This document shows positions 1-6,925 of a stretch of DNA of 8,277 nucleotides, in pieces; within the stretch, counting starts at the first letter, position 1, and each line of letters starts with the position of its first letter. The notes below the pieces were generated by a model. The model had not been told where the DNA came from. It made no database searches and saw only the letters and a list, made by a program, of their open reading frames with translations. The position numbers were made by a program, and so were the translations under genes. Source of the DNA: JAABRT01 sp038259155 (GTDB lineage: Bacteria; Gemmatimonadota; Gemmatimonadetes; Gemmatimonadales; Gemmatimonadaceae); contig JBBSPE010000184.1 in NCBI GenBank assembly GCA_038259155.1, forward strand, positions 1-8,277. The letters are read 5' to 3'.

Positions 1-63
1 CAGGACGCCAACGGCGGCCAGGCTCAACGCGAGCGACGCGTTTCTCCGAGAAAAGAAGGTCAT
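1..63 (-). CDS. 5' end of an unidentified exported or membrane protein (partial)
   Basis: Read on the minus strand from the ATG at 63-61, 21 codons remain before the window edge. The peptide starts MTFFSRRN and continues into a hydrophobic run, ALSLAAVGVL. A short, positively charged start followed by a hydrophobic stretch is the form of a Sec signal peptide or an N-terminal membrane anchor. The start is well supported because a purine-rich Shine-Dalgarno sequence (GGGAGGA, 73-67) lies three bases upstream, one of the best in the window. There is a twin arginine (SRR), but the residues after it do not fit the Tat consensus well, so I do not call a Tat signal. The gene is divergent from the helicase at 713. 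The fold and function cannot be told from 21 residues. That this is a real gene start is likely; its product is unknown. Confidence 0.62.
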   Translation of the reverse strand, partial: MTFFSRRNASLALSLAAVGVL

Positions 64-66
64 TCG

Positions 67-73
67 TCCTCCC
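67..73 (-). promoter_or_regulatory. Shine-Dalgarno sequence of the leftmost gene
   Basis: On the minus strand the bases read GGGAGGA, three bases before the ATG at 63. GGAGG is a full match to the anti-Shine-Dalgarno core, and the spacing to the ATG is four bases when counted from GGAGG. It decides the start of a gene otherwise too short to be noticed here. Confidence 0.65.
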
Positions 74-84
74 TCTTGCGAGGT

Positions 85-90
85 CGTATA
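85..90 (-). promoter_or_regulatory. possible -10 element for the leftmost gene
   Basis: The minus strand reads TATACG here, inside a TTTATAC tract that stands out as AT-rich in GC-rich surroundings. Transcription starting about seven bases downstream would give a leader of roughly 14 bases, just enough to carry the Shine-Dalgarno at 73-67. I see no good -35 hexamer at the expected distance (108-113 reads GTCCGA on the minus strand), so this is a weak inference. Confidence 0.28.
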
Positions 91-301
91 AAGGTCTGTG
101 CTCACCGTCGGACTGGGATGCCGACACCGAGCGGTCCAGCGAGAAGTAACGGTCGCACCCTATCGCCAACCGGCGACTCCGTACGCACCGCCCACAGGCT
201 TGCCATGAGTCACTGAGAATGGACATTCCCGGGAAGCGGCCGGATCACATCCACAACAGCAACGCGGGCGCCTGCGCCCATCCTGATTTCCTGCCACAAC
301 A

Positions 302-323
302 CCTGCCCTGCGTCCTGCCCTGC
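302..323. repeat. short tandem direct repeat
   Basis: CCTGCCCTGC occurs at 302-311 and again at 314-323, separated by GT. The period is 12 bases with two copies. It sits in the C-rich intergenic stretch and may only reflect biased composition. Confidence 0.5.
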
Positions 324-689
324 ACCCTCGGTCGGACACCTCCGCCAAGGTCCTGCCCATCGACTGCCCTTCAACTGATCACCGGCGCAACCCGCATGCA
401 CCCGCACCATTCACTCACGCGCCACACATGCGTTCCACATGCACGCACTGCCCACACTACGGGACGTAGTGGTGGCAGATGATCCAAGCGCCGAAGATAG
501 GGACACCAGCCGCCGCGGTCAAGCAGCGATTCGAACCCCGCATCTACCCAGCTATCACAATTCGAGAACATGCAGCCAAGGGAACGGTTTGTCCACACCC
601 AACGGCCCGCCCGCGCCCAGCCCCGTCACCCCTCGGGACGAATCAACACGCCCGCCGTCACCACACGGGCATTCCCCTCCCGCCCAACG

Positions 690-698
690 CCCCCCCCC
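690..698. repeat. nine-C homopolymer run
   Basis: Nine consecutive C residues end 14 bases before the helicase ATG at 713, the region where a ribosome would bind. A run of this length is prone to slippage in replication and to sequencing error. A length change here would alter the spacing of the start region and would put the upstream ATG at 479 out of frame with the helicase. Confidence 0.7.
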
Positions 699-712
699 GG
701 CATTGGTCCTCC

Positions 713-2878
713 ATGCCCCTCTCACCACGCGACGCCCTCCAGCTCCGAACCCGCCCCAACCCGGACTCCACAGCCGCGCTTCGCTCCGACCCACGCGACC
801 CGGCCGGCCCGGCCCTCAACGCCGCCCAAGCCGCCGCCGCCAGTCACGGTGACACCCCCCTCCTCATCGTCGCCGGCGCAGGATCCGGCAAAACACGCAC
901 CCTCGTGCACCGCGTCGCCGCCCTCGTGGACCGCGGCGTCCCACCCGCCCGCATCCTCCTGCTCACCTTCACCCGACGCGCCGCCCAGGAAATGCTCGAT
1001 CGCGCCGAGCGCCTCGCCGGCGGCGCCAATCGCCGAGTGCAGGGCGGCACCTTCCACGGCACCGCCCACCGCATCCTCCGCCGCTACGGCCCCTCCGCCG
1101 GCCTCCCGCGCGATTTCACCATCATGGACTCGGCCGACGCCGCCGACCTCATGGGCATCGCCCGCTCCGCCCTTGGCTACGGCGAACCGCGCGCCAGCGT
1201 CCCCGCCGGACCCCTCGATGGACCAGCCCGCCGCTTCCCCCGCGCCGAGACCTGCCTCACCCTCTATTCTCGACAGGTCAACAGCGATCGGGCCGTGGCT
1301 GACCTCCTTGAGGAAGGCTGGCCCCACTTCCTCGCCTGGGCCGGCGATCTCGAGCAGCTCTTCGTGGACTACGTCCGCCGAAAGACCGACGCCAATCTCC
1401 TCGACTACGACGACCTCCTGCTCTCCCTCGCCCTCCTGCTCGAACTCGGCGGTGACGTGGGCGATCGCATCCGGGCCGACTACGATCACGTGCTCGTGGA
1501 CGAGTATCAGGATACAAACCCCCTGCAGGCCCGCATCCTGCGTGGCCTCTGCCATCACGGCCGCATCACCGTGGTGGGCGACGACGCCCAGTCTATTTAT
1601 GCGTTCCGCGGCGCCACGATCGACAACATCATGGAGTTTCCGGCGCACTTCAGCGGCACCACCATTGTCACACTGGAACAGAACTACCGCTCCACCGCCG
1701 CCATTCTCGAAAGCAGCAACACGCTCATCTCCCGCGCCACGCAGCGCTATACCAAGGAGCTGTGGACCGAGCGCCACGGCGGTGAGGCGCCCTGGCTCGT
1801 GACCGTGCGCGACGAGCGCGAGCAAACCCGGTTCATCGTGGATCGCCTGCTGGAACTGCACGAGGAGGGCACGCCCCTGCGCGAGATCGCCGTGCTCGTA
1901 CGCGCGGGCTACCTCTCCGCGGACCTCGAAGTCGAGCTGGCCAACCGCCGCATCCCCTACGAGAAATGGGGCGGCCTCAAGTTCCTCGAAGCGGCCCACA
2001 TCAAAGATGTGCTGGCCTTTCTTCGCCTGTTGGACAATCCGCAGGACGAAGTGAGCTGGTTTCGCCTGTTGCGCCTGCTCCCGGGCGTGGGCGATCGCAC
2101 GGCGCGACTGGCGGTGGAGACACTGGCAGCCCACGGGTGGCAGCCAGAGGCACTCGGGGCCGTGCGGGCCTCGACGCGGGCCGTCCCCGGTCTCAAGGCA
2201 CTCGCGGGCCTCCTGAGCGGACTGCGCAGCGCCACCACGCCCGCCAGCACGGCGGAAGAAATCGCGATGGTCCGGCGCATGTACGATCGCCTGCTCATGG
2301 AGACGTACGACGAACCAGCGCCGCGACTCGCCGACCTTGACCAACTCGAAATCATTGCGGTGGGCTATCCCTCCCGCACCGAGTTCCTGGCCGCGCTCGC
2401 GCTGGAACCACCGGCCGCCACACAGGATTTGGCCGTTGGTGGTGATGACGACAACGACGCACTCATCATCAGCACGGTGCACTCCGCCAAAGGGCGCGAG
2501 TGGGACGCGGTGTTCATCCCCTGGACGGTGGACGGCGTGTATCCTATGGCGCGCAGCGCCGGCAACGATGACGCCGTGGAGGAAGAACGCCGATTGCTCT
2601 ACGTGGCCATGACCCGCGCACGCAATCATCTCTGTTTGGTGTACCCGCTCCAATCCTACCCGTCGCGCATGGGCGCAGACTATTCCTACGGACAACTGTC
2701 CCGCTTTCTCGACGAGGGCGTGCGCCGCACCATGCAGCGCGTGGCCCTCGGCCCTGACGGCATGGTGCCGTCGCTGCACGCGGGAGCGCCGTTGCCACCG
2801 CGCGATCCCGTCGATCTGCGGGCGCTGTTGCGTGGACGCGTCGGCCTGCCCAGTCCCCCTTCCCAGGATCGCGAGTGA
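713..2878 (+). CDS. UvrD/PcrA-like superfamily 1A DNA helicase
   Basis: This is a 721-residue ATP-dependent 3'-5' DNA helicase of the UvrD/Rep/PcrA family, expected to unwind DNA in repair or replication restart in the cytoplasm. Motifs in order: Q-motif (LNAAQ, 35-39); Walker A (GAGSGKT, 55-61); motif Ia (LLTFTRRAAQEM, 83-94); TFHGTAHRIL (113-122); DEYQD Walker B (263-267); VVGDDAQSIYAFRG from 287; LEQNYRS (321-327); STVHSAKGREW from 587; and EEERRLLYVAMTRAR from 623. The length matches UvrD and PcrA (about 720), but after motif VI there is only a short tail with no obvious Tudor-like C-terminal domain. I chose ATG 713 because the residues added by ATG 479 look non-coding and the Q-motif then falls at a normal distance. 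No Shine-Dalgarno is visible there. Wobble bases are nearly all C in the first half and mixed in the second. The stop overlaps the start of the M16 gene. Which UvrD paralogue this is remains open. Family certain, exact start less so. Confidence 0.93.
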   Translation: MPLSPRDALQLRTRPNPDSTAALRSDPRDPAGPALNAAQAAAASHGDTPLLIVAGAGSGKTRTLVHRVAALVDRGVPPARILLLTFTRRAAQEMLDRAERLAGGANRRVQGGTFHGTAHRILRRYGPSAGLPRDFTIMDSADAADLMGIARSALGYGEPRASVPAGPLDGPARRFPRAETCLTLYSRQVNSDRAVADLLEEGWPHFLAWAGDLEQLFVDYVRRKTDANLLDYDDLLLSLALLLELGGDVGDRIRADYDHVLVDEYQDTNPLQARILRGLCHHGRITVVGDDAQSIYAFRGATIDNIMEFPAHFSGTTIVTLEQNYRSTAAILESSNTLISRATQRYTKELWTERHGGEAPWLVTVRDEREQTRFIVDRLLELHEEGTPLREIAVLVRAGYLSADLEVELANRRIPYEKWGGLKFLEAAHIKDVLAFLRLLDNPQDEVSWFRLLRLLPGVGDRTARLAVETLAAHGWQPEALGAVRASTRAVPGLKALAGLLSGLRSATTPASTAEEIAMVRRMYDRLLMETYDEPAPRLADLDQLEIIAVGYPSRTEFLAALALEPPAATQDLAVGGDDDNDALIISTVHSAKGREWDAVFIPWTVDGVYPMARSAGNDDAVEEERRLLYVAMTRARNHLCLVYPLQSYPSRMGADYSYGQLSRFLDEGVRRTMQRVALGPDGMVPSLHAGAPLPPRDPVDLRALLRGRVGLPSPPSQDRE
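2865..2868 (+). promoter_or_regulatory. Shine-Dalgarno of the M16 peptidase gene, inside the helicase gene
   Basis: AGGA lies six bases before the GTG start at 2875, within the last codons of the helicase. With the GTGA stop/start overlap it supports GTG 2875 as the true start and suggests that ribosomes finishing the helicase re-initiate on the peptidase. Confidence 0.6.
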
Positions 2879-5706
2879 TCTCACATCCCAGACGCGCCGC
2901 CATCGGCGCGCTTGCCACCATCCTGAGCGCAGCGTCACTTTCGGCGCAGGCGCCCATGCCCTCGCTCACCATGCCGCTGCCGGTGGATTCGGCGGTGCGA
3001 ACCGGCGTGCTCCCGAACGGCATGCACTGGTACATCCGCACCAATCCGCGGCCAGCGAAGCGCGCCGAGCTGCGCCTCGTGGTGAATGCCGGTTCGGTGC
3101 TGGAGAACGATGACCAAAAAGGACTCGCGCACTTTCTCGAGCACATGGCGTTCAATGGCACACGCCGGTTCGAGAAGAATGACATCGTCAAATATCTCGA
3201 ATCCATCGGCGTGCGCTTTGGCGCCGACCTCAACGCCTACACCGGCTTCGACGAAACGGTGTACATCCTGCCGGTGCCCACCGATTCCGCCGGCCTGCTC
3301 GCACGCAGCTTCGACATTCTGCAGGACTGGGCGTCGGCGGTCACGTTCGACAGCGCACAGGTGGTGGGCGAACGCGGCGTGGTCATGGAAGAATGGCGCG
3401 GACGGCGCGGCGCCAACGCGCGTGTGCTCGACACGCACTTTCCGGTGTTGTTCAAGGGATCCCGATATGCCGATCGGATTCCCATCGGCGACACCGCCAT
3501 CATCCAGTCCGCCACACCCGCGCCACTCCGGCGCTTCTACACCGATTGGTATCGGCCCGACAACATGGCCATTGTCGCCGTCGGGGACTTCGATGCCGAC
3601 AGCGTGCAACAGTTCATCGCGTCGCGATTCGGTGACCTGCGCAATCCAGCAAGTGCGCCGGTGCGCCCCGAAATCGCGGTGCCTGAACTTCCGGGCACGC
3701 GCGTATCGGTGGCGAGCGACGAGGAGCTGCAGCTCTCCACGGTTGAGGTCACCTGGCGTCTGCCGCGGCGCACCACGCGCACCGTGGGCGACTGGCGCCA
3801 GCGCCTGGTCGAGGACATCTACAACGCCGCGTTCAACCGCCGGCTCGGCGAGCTGTCGCAGCGTCCCGATGCGCCATGGGTGGGCGCCTCCTCGGGCGTA
3901 AGTTCCTACGCGCGTGCCGCCGACGCGTATTCGCTGAGTGTCGCGGCCAAAGAGGGTCAGCTCACCACCGCGCTCCAGGCGGCGTTGCGCGAAGCGCGGC
4001 GCGTTGATCAGTACGGTTTTCTGGACGCCGAAGTCGCGCGCGTGAAGACCGACATCGAGCGCGGCTACGAGCGGGCGTTTGCCGAGCGTGACAAGTCGGA
4101 GTCCGGCGGGTTTGCGGACGCCTACGTGGACCACTTCCTCACCGACAGCCCGATTCCCGGCATCAGCTTCTACAATCGATTCGTACCGGCCGCGCTCGCG
4201 TCCATCACCGTTGACGAAGTCAACGACATCGGGCGCGCGTGGATTGGTGATGCGGACCGCGCAATCCTTGCCTCGGTTGCAGCCAAGGCGGGCACCTCAG
4301 CTCCCACGAGCGAGGCATTGCAGGCGGCGGTGGCGCGCGCAGCAGCCGATACGGTGTCGCCGTGGACCGAAACGCTCGCGGCCGGCGGGTTGGTGGCGAG
4401 TGCACCCGCACCGGGCAGCATCACCTCGCGCACACGCATTGAGTCACTCGACATGACGGAGTGGCAGCTCGGCAACGGCGTGCGCGTGCTGCTCAAGTCC
4501 ACCGACTTCAAGGCCGACGAGGTGCTCATGGCCGGCTTTGCTCCCGGTGGTACCAGCCTGTTGCCGGACGATCGGGCGACGGCGGGCGAGCTCGCCACAC
4601 TCTTCATTGAGCGCGGCGGCGTGGGCGACCTGTCGCTCATTGATCTGTCCAAGAAGCTCACCGGCAAGGTGGCGCAGGTGGGCGTCGCGATTTCGGATCT
4701 GAGTCAGGATGTAAGCGGTCGCGCGTCGCCCAAGGACCTCGAAACGCTTTTCGAGCTGCTCTGGCTCAAGTTCACCGCACCGCGAATCGACTCGGCCGCC
4801 GTGCAGGCGTTTCGCCAGCAGATCGGCGCCGTGCTGGCCAACCGCGGCCGATCACCCGACGCCGTGTTTGGCGACACGCTGTCACTGACACTGGCCGACC
4901 ACAATCCACGGGTGAAACTGCCCACAGCCGAGCTGTTCAACAGCGTGGCGCTCGATGACGCGCTCGCGATCTATCGCGAGCGCTTTGGCGACGCGAACAA
5001 CTTCTCGTTCGTGTTCGTGGGCAACGTGTCCGCCGATGATCTCGAGCCGTACGTGCGTTCGTGGCTGGCGGCGCTGCCGTCGAGCGGACGCGTGGAACAG
5101 CCGCGCGACCTGGGCATTCGGCCACCGGCCGGCGTGGTGGAGAAAACGGTGCGCGCAGGCGTGGAACCCAAGGCGTCCACGGTAGTGGTGTACCACAATG
5201 ACCAGCCAAGCTCGGTGGCGACCCGTCAGGCGTTCCGCACGCTCGGCGACATTCTCGAGACGCGGCTCACCGAGGAACTGCGCGAGGCACTCGGTGGCAC
5301 CTATTCGGTGAGCGTGTCCGCCTCGGCAAGCACCCAACCGCGCAACTCGCAACAGCTGGCGGTGCAATACGGCTCTTCGCCGGAGAATGTGGACACACTC
5401 TTCCGCGCCGTCACGCGCGTGGTGCAGGCGCTCCGCGACAGTGGTCCCACCGCCACCGAACTTGCGGCAGCGCTGGAGCAGCAGCGACGTTCGCTCGAAG
5501 TCTCACAGCGTCAGAACGGGTACTGGTTGTCGAGCCTGCTCGCGCGTCTCAAGTCGGGTACCGACCCGCGCCAGATGCTCGAAGCGGACGCAGTGATCAA
5601 TGCAACCTCCGCCGACGCCGTACGCGACGCGGCGCGCACCTTCATTGACCCGGCGCAATACGTGCGGGCGCAGTTGCTGCCGCAGGCGGGGGCACCGCAG
5701 CCGTAG
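2875..5706 (+). CDS. exported two-domain M16 zinc peptidase, PqqL-like
   Basis: This 943-residue metallopeptidase of the pitrilysin/insulinase family (M16) should act outside the cytoplasm. An N-terminal Sec signal peptide is visible (MISHPRRAAIG, then a hydrophobic run, with probable cleavage after LSAQA near residue 26). The inverted zinc motif HFLEH is at 86-90, with the third ligand probably Glu166 in GERGVVMEE, the family spacing. The segment after the motif (MAFNGTRRF, NDIVKYLES, FGADLNAYTGFDETVY) closely resembles PqqL-type proteins, which are about 930 residues. The second half starts near 525 (LGNGVRVLLK at 532), lacks HxxEH, and keeps the Arg803/Tyr810 pair (LREALGGTYS) that in M16 enzymes helps hold substrate at the active site. 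So one catalytic and one non-catalytic half are fused. GTG 2875 is supported by AGGA six bases upstream and by the four-base overlap with the helicase stop. The substrate is unknown. The 3' end overlaps the convergent aminopeptidase gene. Confidence 0.94.
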   Translation: MISHPRRAAIGALATILSAASLSAQAPMPSLTMPLPVDSAVRTGVLPNGMHWYIRTNPRPAKRAELRLVVNAGSVLENDDQKGLAHFLEHMAFNGTRRFEKNDIVKYLESIGVRFGADLNAYTGFDETVYILPVPTDSAGLLARSFDILQDWASAVTFDSAQVVGERGVVMEEWRGRRGANARVLDTHFPVLFKGSRYADRIPIGDTAIIQSATPAPLRRFYTDWYRPDNMAIVAVGDFDADSVQQFIASRFGDLRNPASAPVRPEIAVPELPGTRVSVASDEELQLSTVEVTWRLPRRTTRTVGDWRQRLVEDIYNAAFNRRLGELSQRPDAPWVGASSGVSSYARAADAYSLSVAAKEGQLTTALQAALREARRVDQYGFLDAEVARVKTDIERGYERAFAERDKSESGGFADAYVDHFLTDSPIPGISFYNRFVPAALASITVDEVNDIGRAWIGDADRAILASVAAKAGTSAPTSEALQAAVARAAADTVSPWTETLAAGGLVASAPAPGSITSRTRIESLDMTEWQLGNGVRVLLKSTDFKADEVLMAGFAPGGTSLLPDDRATAGELATLFIERGGVGDLSLIDLSKKLTGKVAQVGVAISDLSQDVSGRASPKDLETLFELLWLKFTAPRIDSAAVQAFRQQIGAVLANRGRSPDAVFGDTLSLTLADHNPRVKLPTAELFNSVALDDALAIYRERFGDANNFSFVFVGNVSADDLEPYVRSWLAALPSSGRVEQPRDLGIRPPAGVVEKTVRAGVEPKASTVVVYHNDQPSSVATRQAFRTLGDILETRLTEELREALGGTYSVSVSASASTQPRNSQQLAVQYGSSPENVDTLFRAVTRVVQALRDSGPTATELAAALEQQRRSLEVSQRQNGYWLSSLLARLKSGTDPRQMLEADAVINATSADAVRDAARTFIDPAQYVRAQLLPQAGAPQP

Positions 5707-6868
5707 CGCGCGTCGTGTCCGGCATGGCATCGGGCGTCGTGTCGCGCGCCGACGCCTGTGCGGCAAGCCATTCGCGAACCCCGGCCCCGGGATCATCCGG
5801 GGCCGACTGCGCGATCGCAATCAGACGCCGGACGGCCTGTGCGACGTTCGCGTCCTCGCGCTCGTACACGGCCTCAAAATCGTCCAATCCGCTCGCGTAC
5901 ACCCGTCGGGCCATCAACACCGCGTTGTCCAGCGTGACCTGTTCGGCCCAGCGCACGCTGTACGTCTGCAACTGCGGCACCACCGAATCCACCAGTCGCG
6001 TGCGCGCTGCCGCGTAGATCGCGTCGCGCGCCGTCAGTCGTGCGTCGCGCGCACCCGCGGGGTCGAGCGAATCGGGGTGCGCGGCAAAAGCCGAATCGAT
6101 CGTGGCGTAGAGCGAGGCCCAGAAGGCGCCGAGCACCCGGTCATCGTGCCACTCGTGTTCGGCGCGCGCGGCGCGCAGCGTGTCACCCTGCGAGCGGAAG
6201 AACGCGATGGCCCCGCGCCCGCCCACGAACGAGGCGAAGGACTCGTTGAACACCACCTGCCCCTTCGCGAAGAATGTGGTGTGCGCGATCTCGTGGATCA
6301 CGGTGTTCACGAGCGACACCGAATCCAGGCGGAGCGTGGTGCTCACCAACGGATCGTTGAACCAGCCCAGTGTGCTGAAGGCGCTCGATGCGCCAACGGA
6401 CACATCAAAGCCATCTGCGCGCAGCTCTGCTGCGTGCTTGAGCGCGTCATCAAAATCAAAGTAGCCTTTGTACGGAAAGCGCCCCACAATGGGAAACCAC
6501 CACGTACGCCGCGCCAGACGATCGGCGTACGCCGCCGACACCACCAGCACCAACGTGTCCCGATCGAGCCGTGAGTAGCGCGTGAAGGTCTCCTTGGGCG
6601 TCAGGCCCAGTGAATCACGCGCGAAGGCCCGGGCCGCCTGCACCAACCGGAGTTTGGCACGTTCCGCCGGCGGCGTGGTGGAATCCGCCACGAGACGATC
6701 AATGGGCTTGCGCCGCGACAGGATCTTGGCCTCTTCGTACGCGGCCCGCGAGATGTAGCAGCCCATCGGCGAGATCACGAACAGCACGGCGAAGGCCAGC
6801 ACGCCAAGGCCGGCAAACCGACCGAGCAGCCTGAATGACAGGCGCCCGCTTCGTGTGCGTCGTCTCAC
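5642..6868 (-). CDS. predicted zinc aminopeptidase, COG4324 type, membrane-anchored
   Basis: The 408-residue product matches, from memory, the predicted aminopeptidase family COG4324 (Pfam Aminopep). Markers are RRKPIDRLVADSTTPP, RTWWFPIVGRFPYKGYFD, STLGWFNDPLVSTTLR, the zinc motif HEIAH (192-196) and NESFASFVG, whose Glu209 is a likely further ligand. The N-terminus (VRRRTRSGRLSF, then a hydrophobic stretch from about 18 to 33) ends at SPMGC, with Cys37 where family members carry a lipoprotein cysteine. The residues before it are a poor lipobox, so lipidation is uncertain and a plain membrane anchor is possible. I chose GTG 6868 because it gives a basic N-terminus directly before the hydrophobic segment. 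The in-frame ATG at 6940 would run antisense into dnaE. No Shine-Dalgarno sits directly before the GTG. After the conserved core (ending near 371) there is a 37-residue Ala/Pro/Thr-rich tail, whose last part is antisense to the M16 gene. Substrate and true peptidase activity are not established by the sequence. Confidence 0.87.
   Translation of the reverse strand: MRRRTRSGRLSFRLLGRFAGLGVLAFAVLFVISPMGCYISRAAYEEAKILSRRKPIDRLVADSTTPPAERAKLRLVQAARAFARDSLGLTPKETFTRYSRLDRDTLVLVVSAAYADRLARRTWWFPIVGRFPYKGYFDFDDALKHAAELRADGFDVSVGASSAFSTLGWFNDPLVSTTLRLDSVSLVNTVIHEIAHTTFFAKGQVVFNESFASFVGGRGAIAFFRSQGDTLRAARAEHEWHDDRVLGAFWASLYATIDSAFAAHPDSLDPAGARDARLTARDAIYAAARTRLVDSVVPQLQTYSVRWAEQVTLDNAVLMARRVYASGLDDFEAVYEREDANVAQAVRRLIAIAQSAPDDPGAGVREWLAAQASARDTTPDAMPDTTRATAAVPPPAAATAPARIAPGQ
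5710..5743 (-). repeat. 10-base direct repeat coding a DTT repeat in the aminopeptidase tail
   Basis: On the plus strand GCGTCGTGTC occurs at 5710-5719 and at 5734-5743, a period of 24 bases or eight codons. On the coding (minus) strand each copy encodes Asp-Thr-Thr, giving DTTPDAMPDTT in the low-complexity C-terminal tail. It suggests the tail grew by a small duplication. Confidence 0.55.
5782..5805. repeat. perfect 9-base-pair GC inverted repeat (hairpin)
   Basis: CGGCCCCGG (5782-5790) and CCGGGGCCG (5797-5805) are exact reverse complements around the six-base loop GATCAT. All nine pairs are G-C, so an RNA copy of either strand would fold stably. It starts 75 bases after the M16 stop and lies inside the coding part of the convergent aminopeptidase gene, where it encodes Ser-Ala-Pro-Asp-Asp-Pro-Gly-Ala. 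No T-run follows in either direction, so it is not a standard intrinsic terminator, but it could slow or end transcription arriving from the M16 gene. Confidence 0.6.
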
Positions 6869-6888
6869 ATCGCCGCGGAAGAGGCCAT
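6865..6888 (-). CDS. possible seven-codon leader ORF before the aminopeptidase
   Basis: Minus-strand ATG 6888-6886 opens a short frame encoding MASSAAM, with its TGA at 6867-6865. GAGG (6896-6893) lies four bases before the ATG, a usable Shine-Dalgarno. The stop overlaps the proposed GTG start of the aminopeptidase as GTGA, the same arrangement seen between the helicase and the M16 gene. Because the aminopeptidase GTG has no Shine-Dalgarno of its own nearby, the leader could deliver ribosomes to it. This is inference from position only; short frames of this size also arise by chance. Confidence 0.27.
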   Translation of the reverse strand: MASSAAM

Positions 6889-6910
6889 GGCCCCTCGCGC
6901 GCCCGGCGAC

Positions 6911-6916
6911 TAACCT
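6911..6916 (+). promoter_or_regulatory. dnaE: possible -10 element for a leaderless dnaE transcript
   Basis: TAACCT fits the TAnnnT pattern and ends nine bases before the dnaE ATG at 6926. Transcription from it would begin at about 6923-6926, at or almost at the start codon. This agrees with the lack of any Shine-Dalgarno in the bases before the ATG. No clear -35 hexamer was found. The gap of 57 bases to the divergent aminopeptidase start must hold promoters for both genes if neither is read from further away. Confidence 0.3.
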
Positions 6917-6925
6917 TGTTATCCC

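Larger units (their letters stand above)
64..712. other. 649-base intergenic stretch, no convincing gene
   Basis: This lies between the divergent starts of the leftmost gene and the helicase. Several ORFs of 66-137 codons cross it on both strands, but none shows a recognisable motif or a Shine-Dalgarno, and their translations are low-complexity and rich in Pro, Arg and His. The plus strand is strongly C-rich, especially from about 590. Small structures seen: a 10-base direct repeat (302-311 and 314-323); a short hairpin TCGCC-AACC-GGCGA (163-176); another, GGGCG-CCTG-CGCCC (266-279); and a nine-C run at 690-698. An ATG at 479 is in frame with the helicase, but the 78 residues it would add look non-coding. 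No promoter for the helicase could be assigned with confidence. TATCAC at 553-558 with TTCGAA at 530-535 is the nearest thing to a -10/-35 pair and is poor. A small RNA cannot be excluded. Confidence 0.6.

Noticed and set aside
1..63. Tat signal in the leftmost gene (SRR)
   Set aside because: The residues after the two arginines (Asn-Ala-Ser) do not match the Tat consensus, and only 21 residues are visible.
523..560. tRNA-like T-loop (minus strand GGGGTTCGAATC, preceded by AGCTGGGTAGA)
   Set aside because: The bases flanking the loop do not form a five-base-pair T-stem, and no acceptor stem or anticodon arm at the right distance could be found on either strand.
479..712. 78-residue N-terminal extension of the helicase from ATG 479
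   Set aside because: The translation is Pro/His/Arg-rich with no similarity to helicase N-termini, and the frame passes through the nine-C run; ATG 713 gives a normal length.
439..1802. Overlapping plus-strand ORFs of 137 codons (439-852) and 410 codons (570-1802)
   Set aside because: Their translations are Ser/Pro/Ala/Thr-rich with no motif, and both run through the helicase coding region in another frame.
722..2938. 738-codon antisense ORF covering the whole helicase gene
   Set aside because: It is opposite a gene with all helicase motifs; a stop-free antisense frame is expected from high-GC codon usage, and its translation is low-complexity with no recognisable motif.
2935..4134. 399-codon antisense ORF opposite the M16 peptidase
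   Set aside because: It is the shadow of a clearly coding frame with zinc motif and signal peptide, and has no motif of its own.
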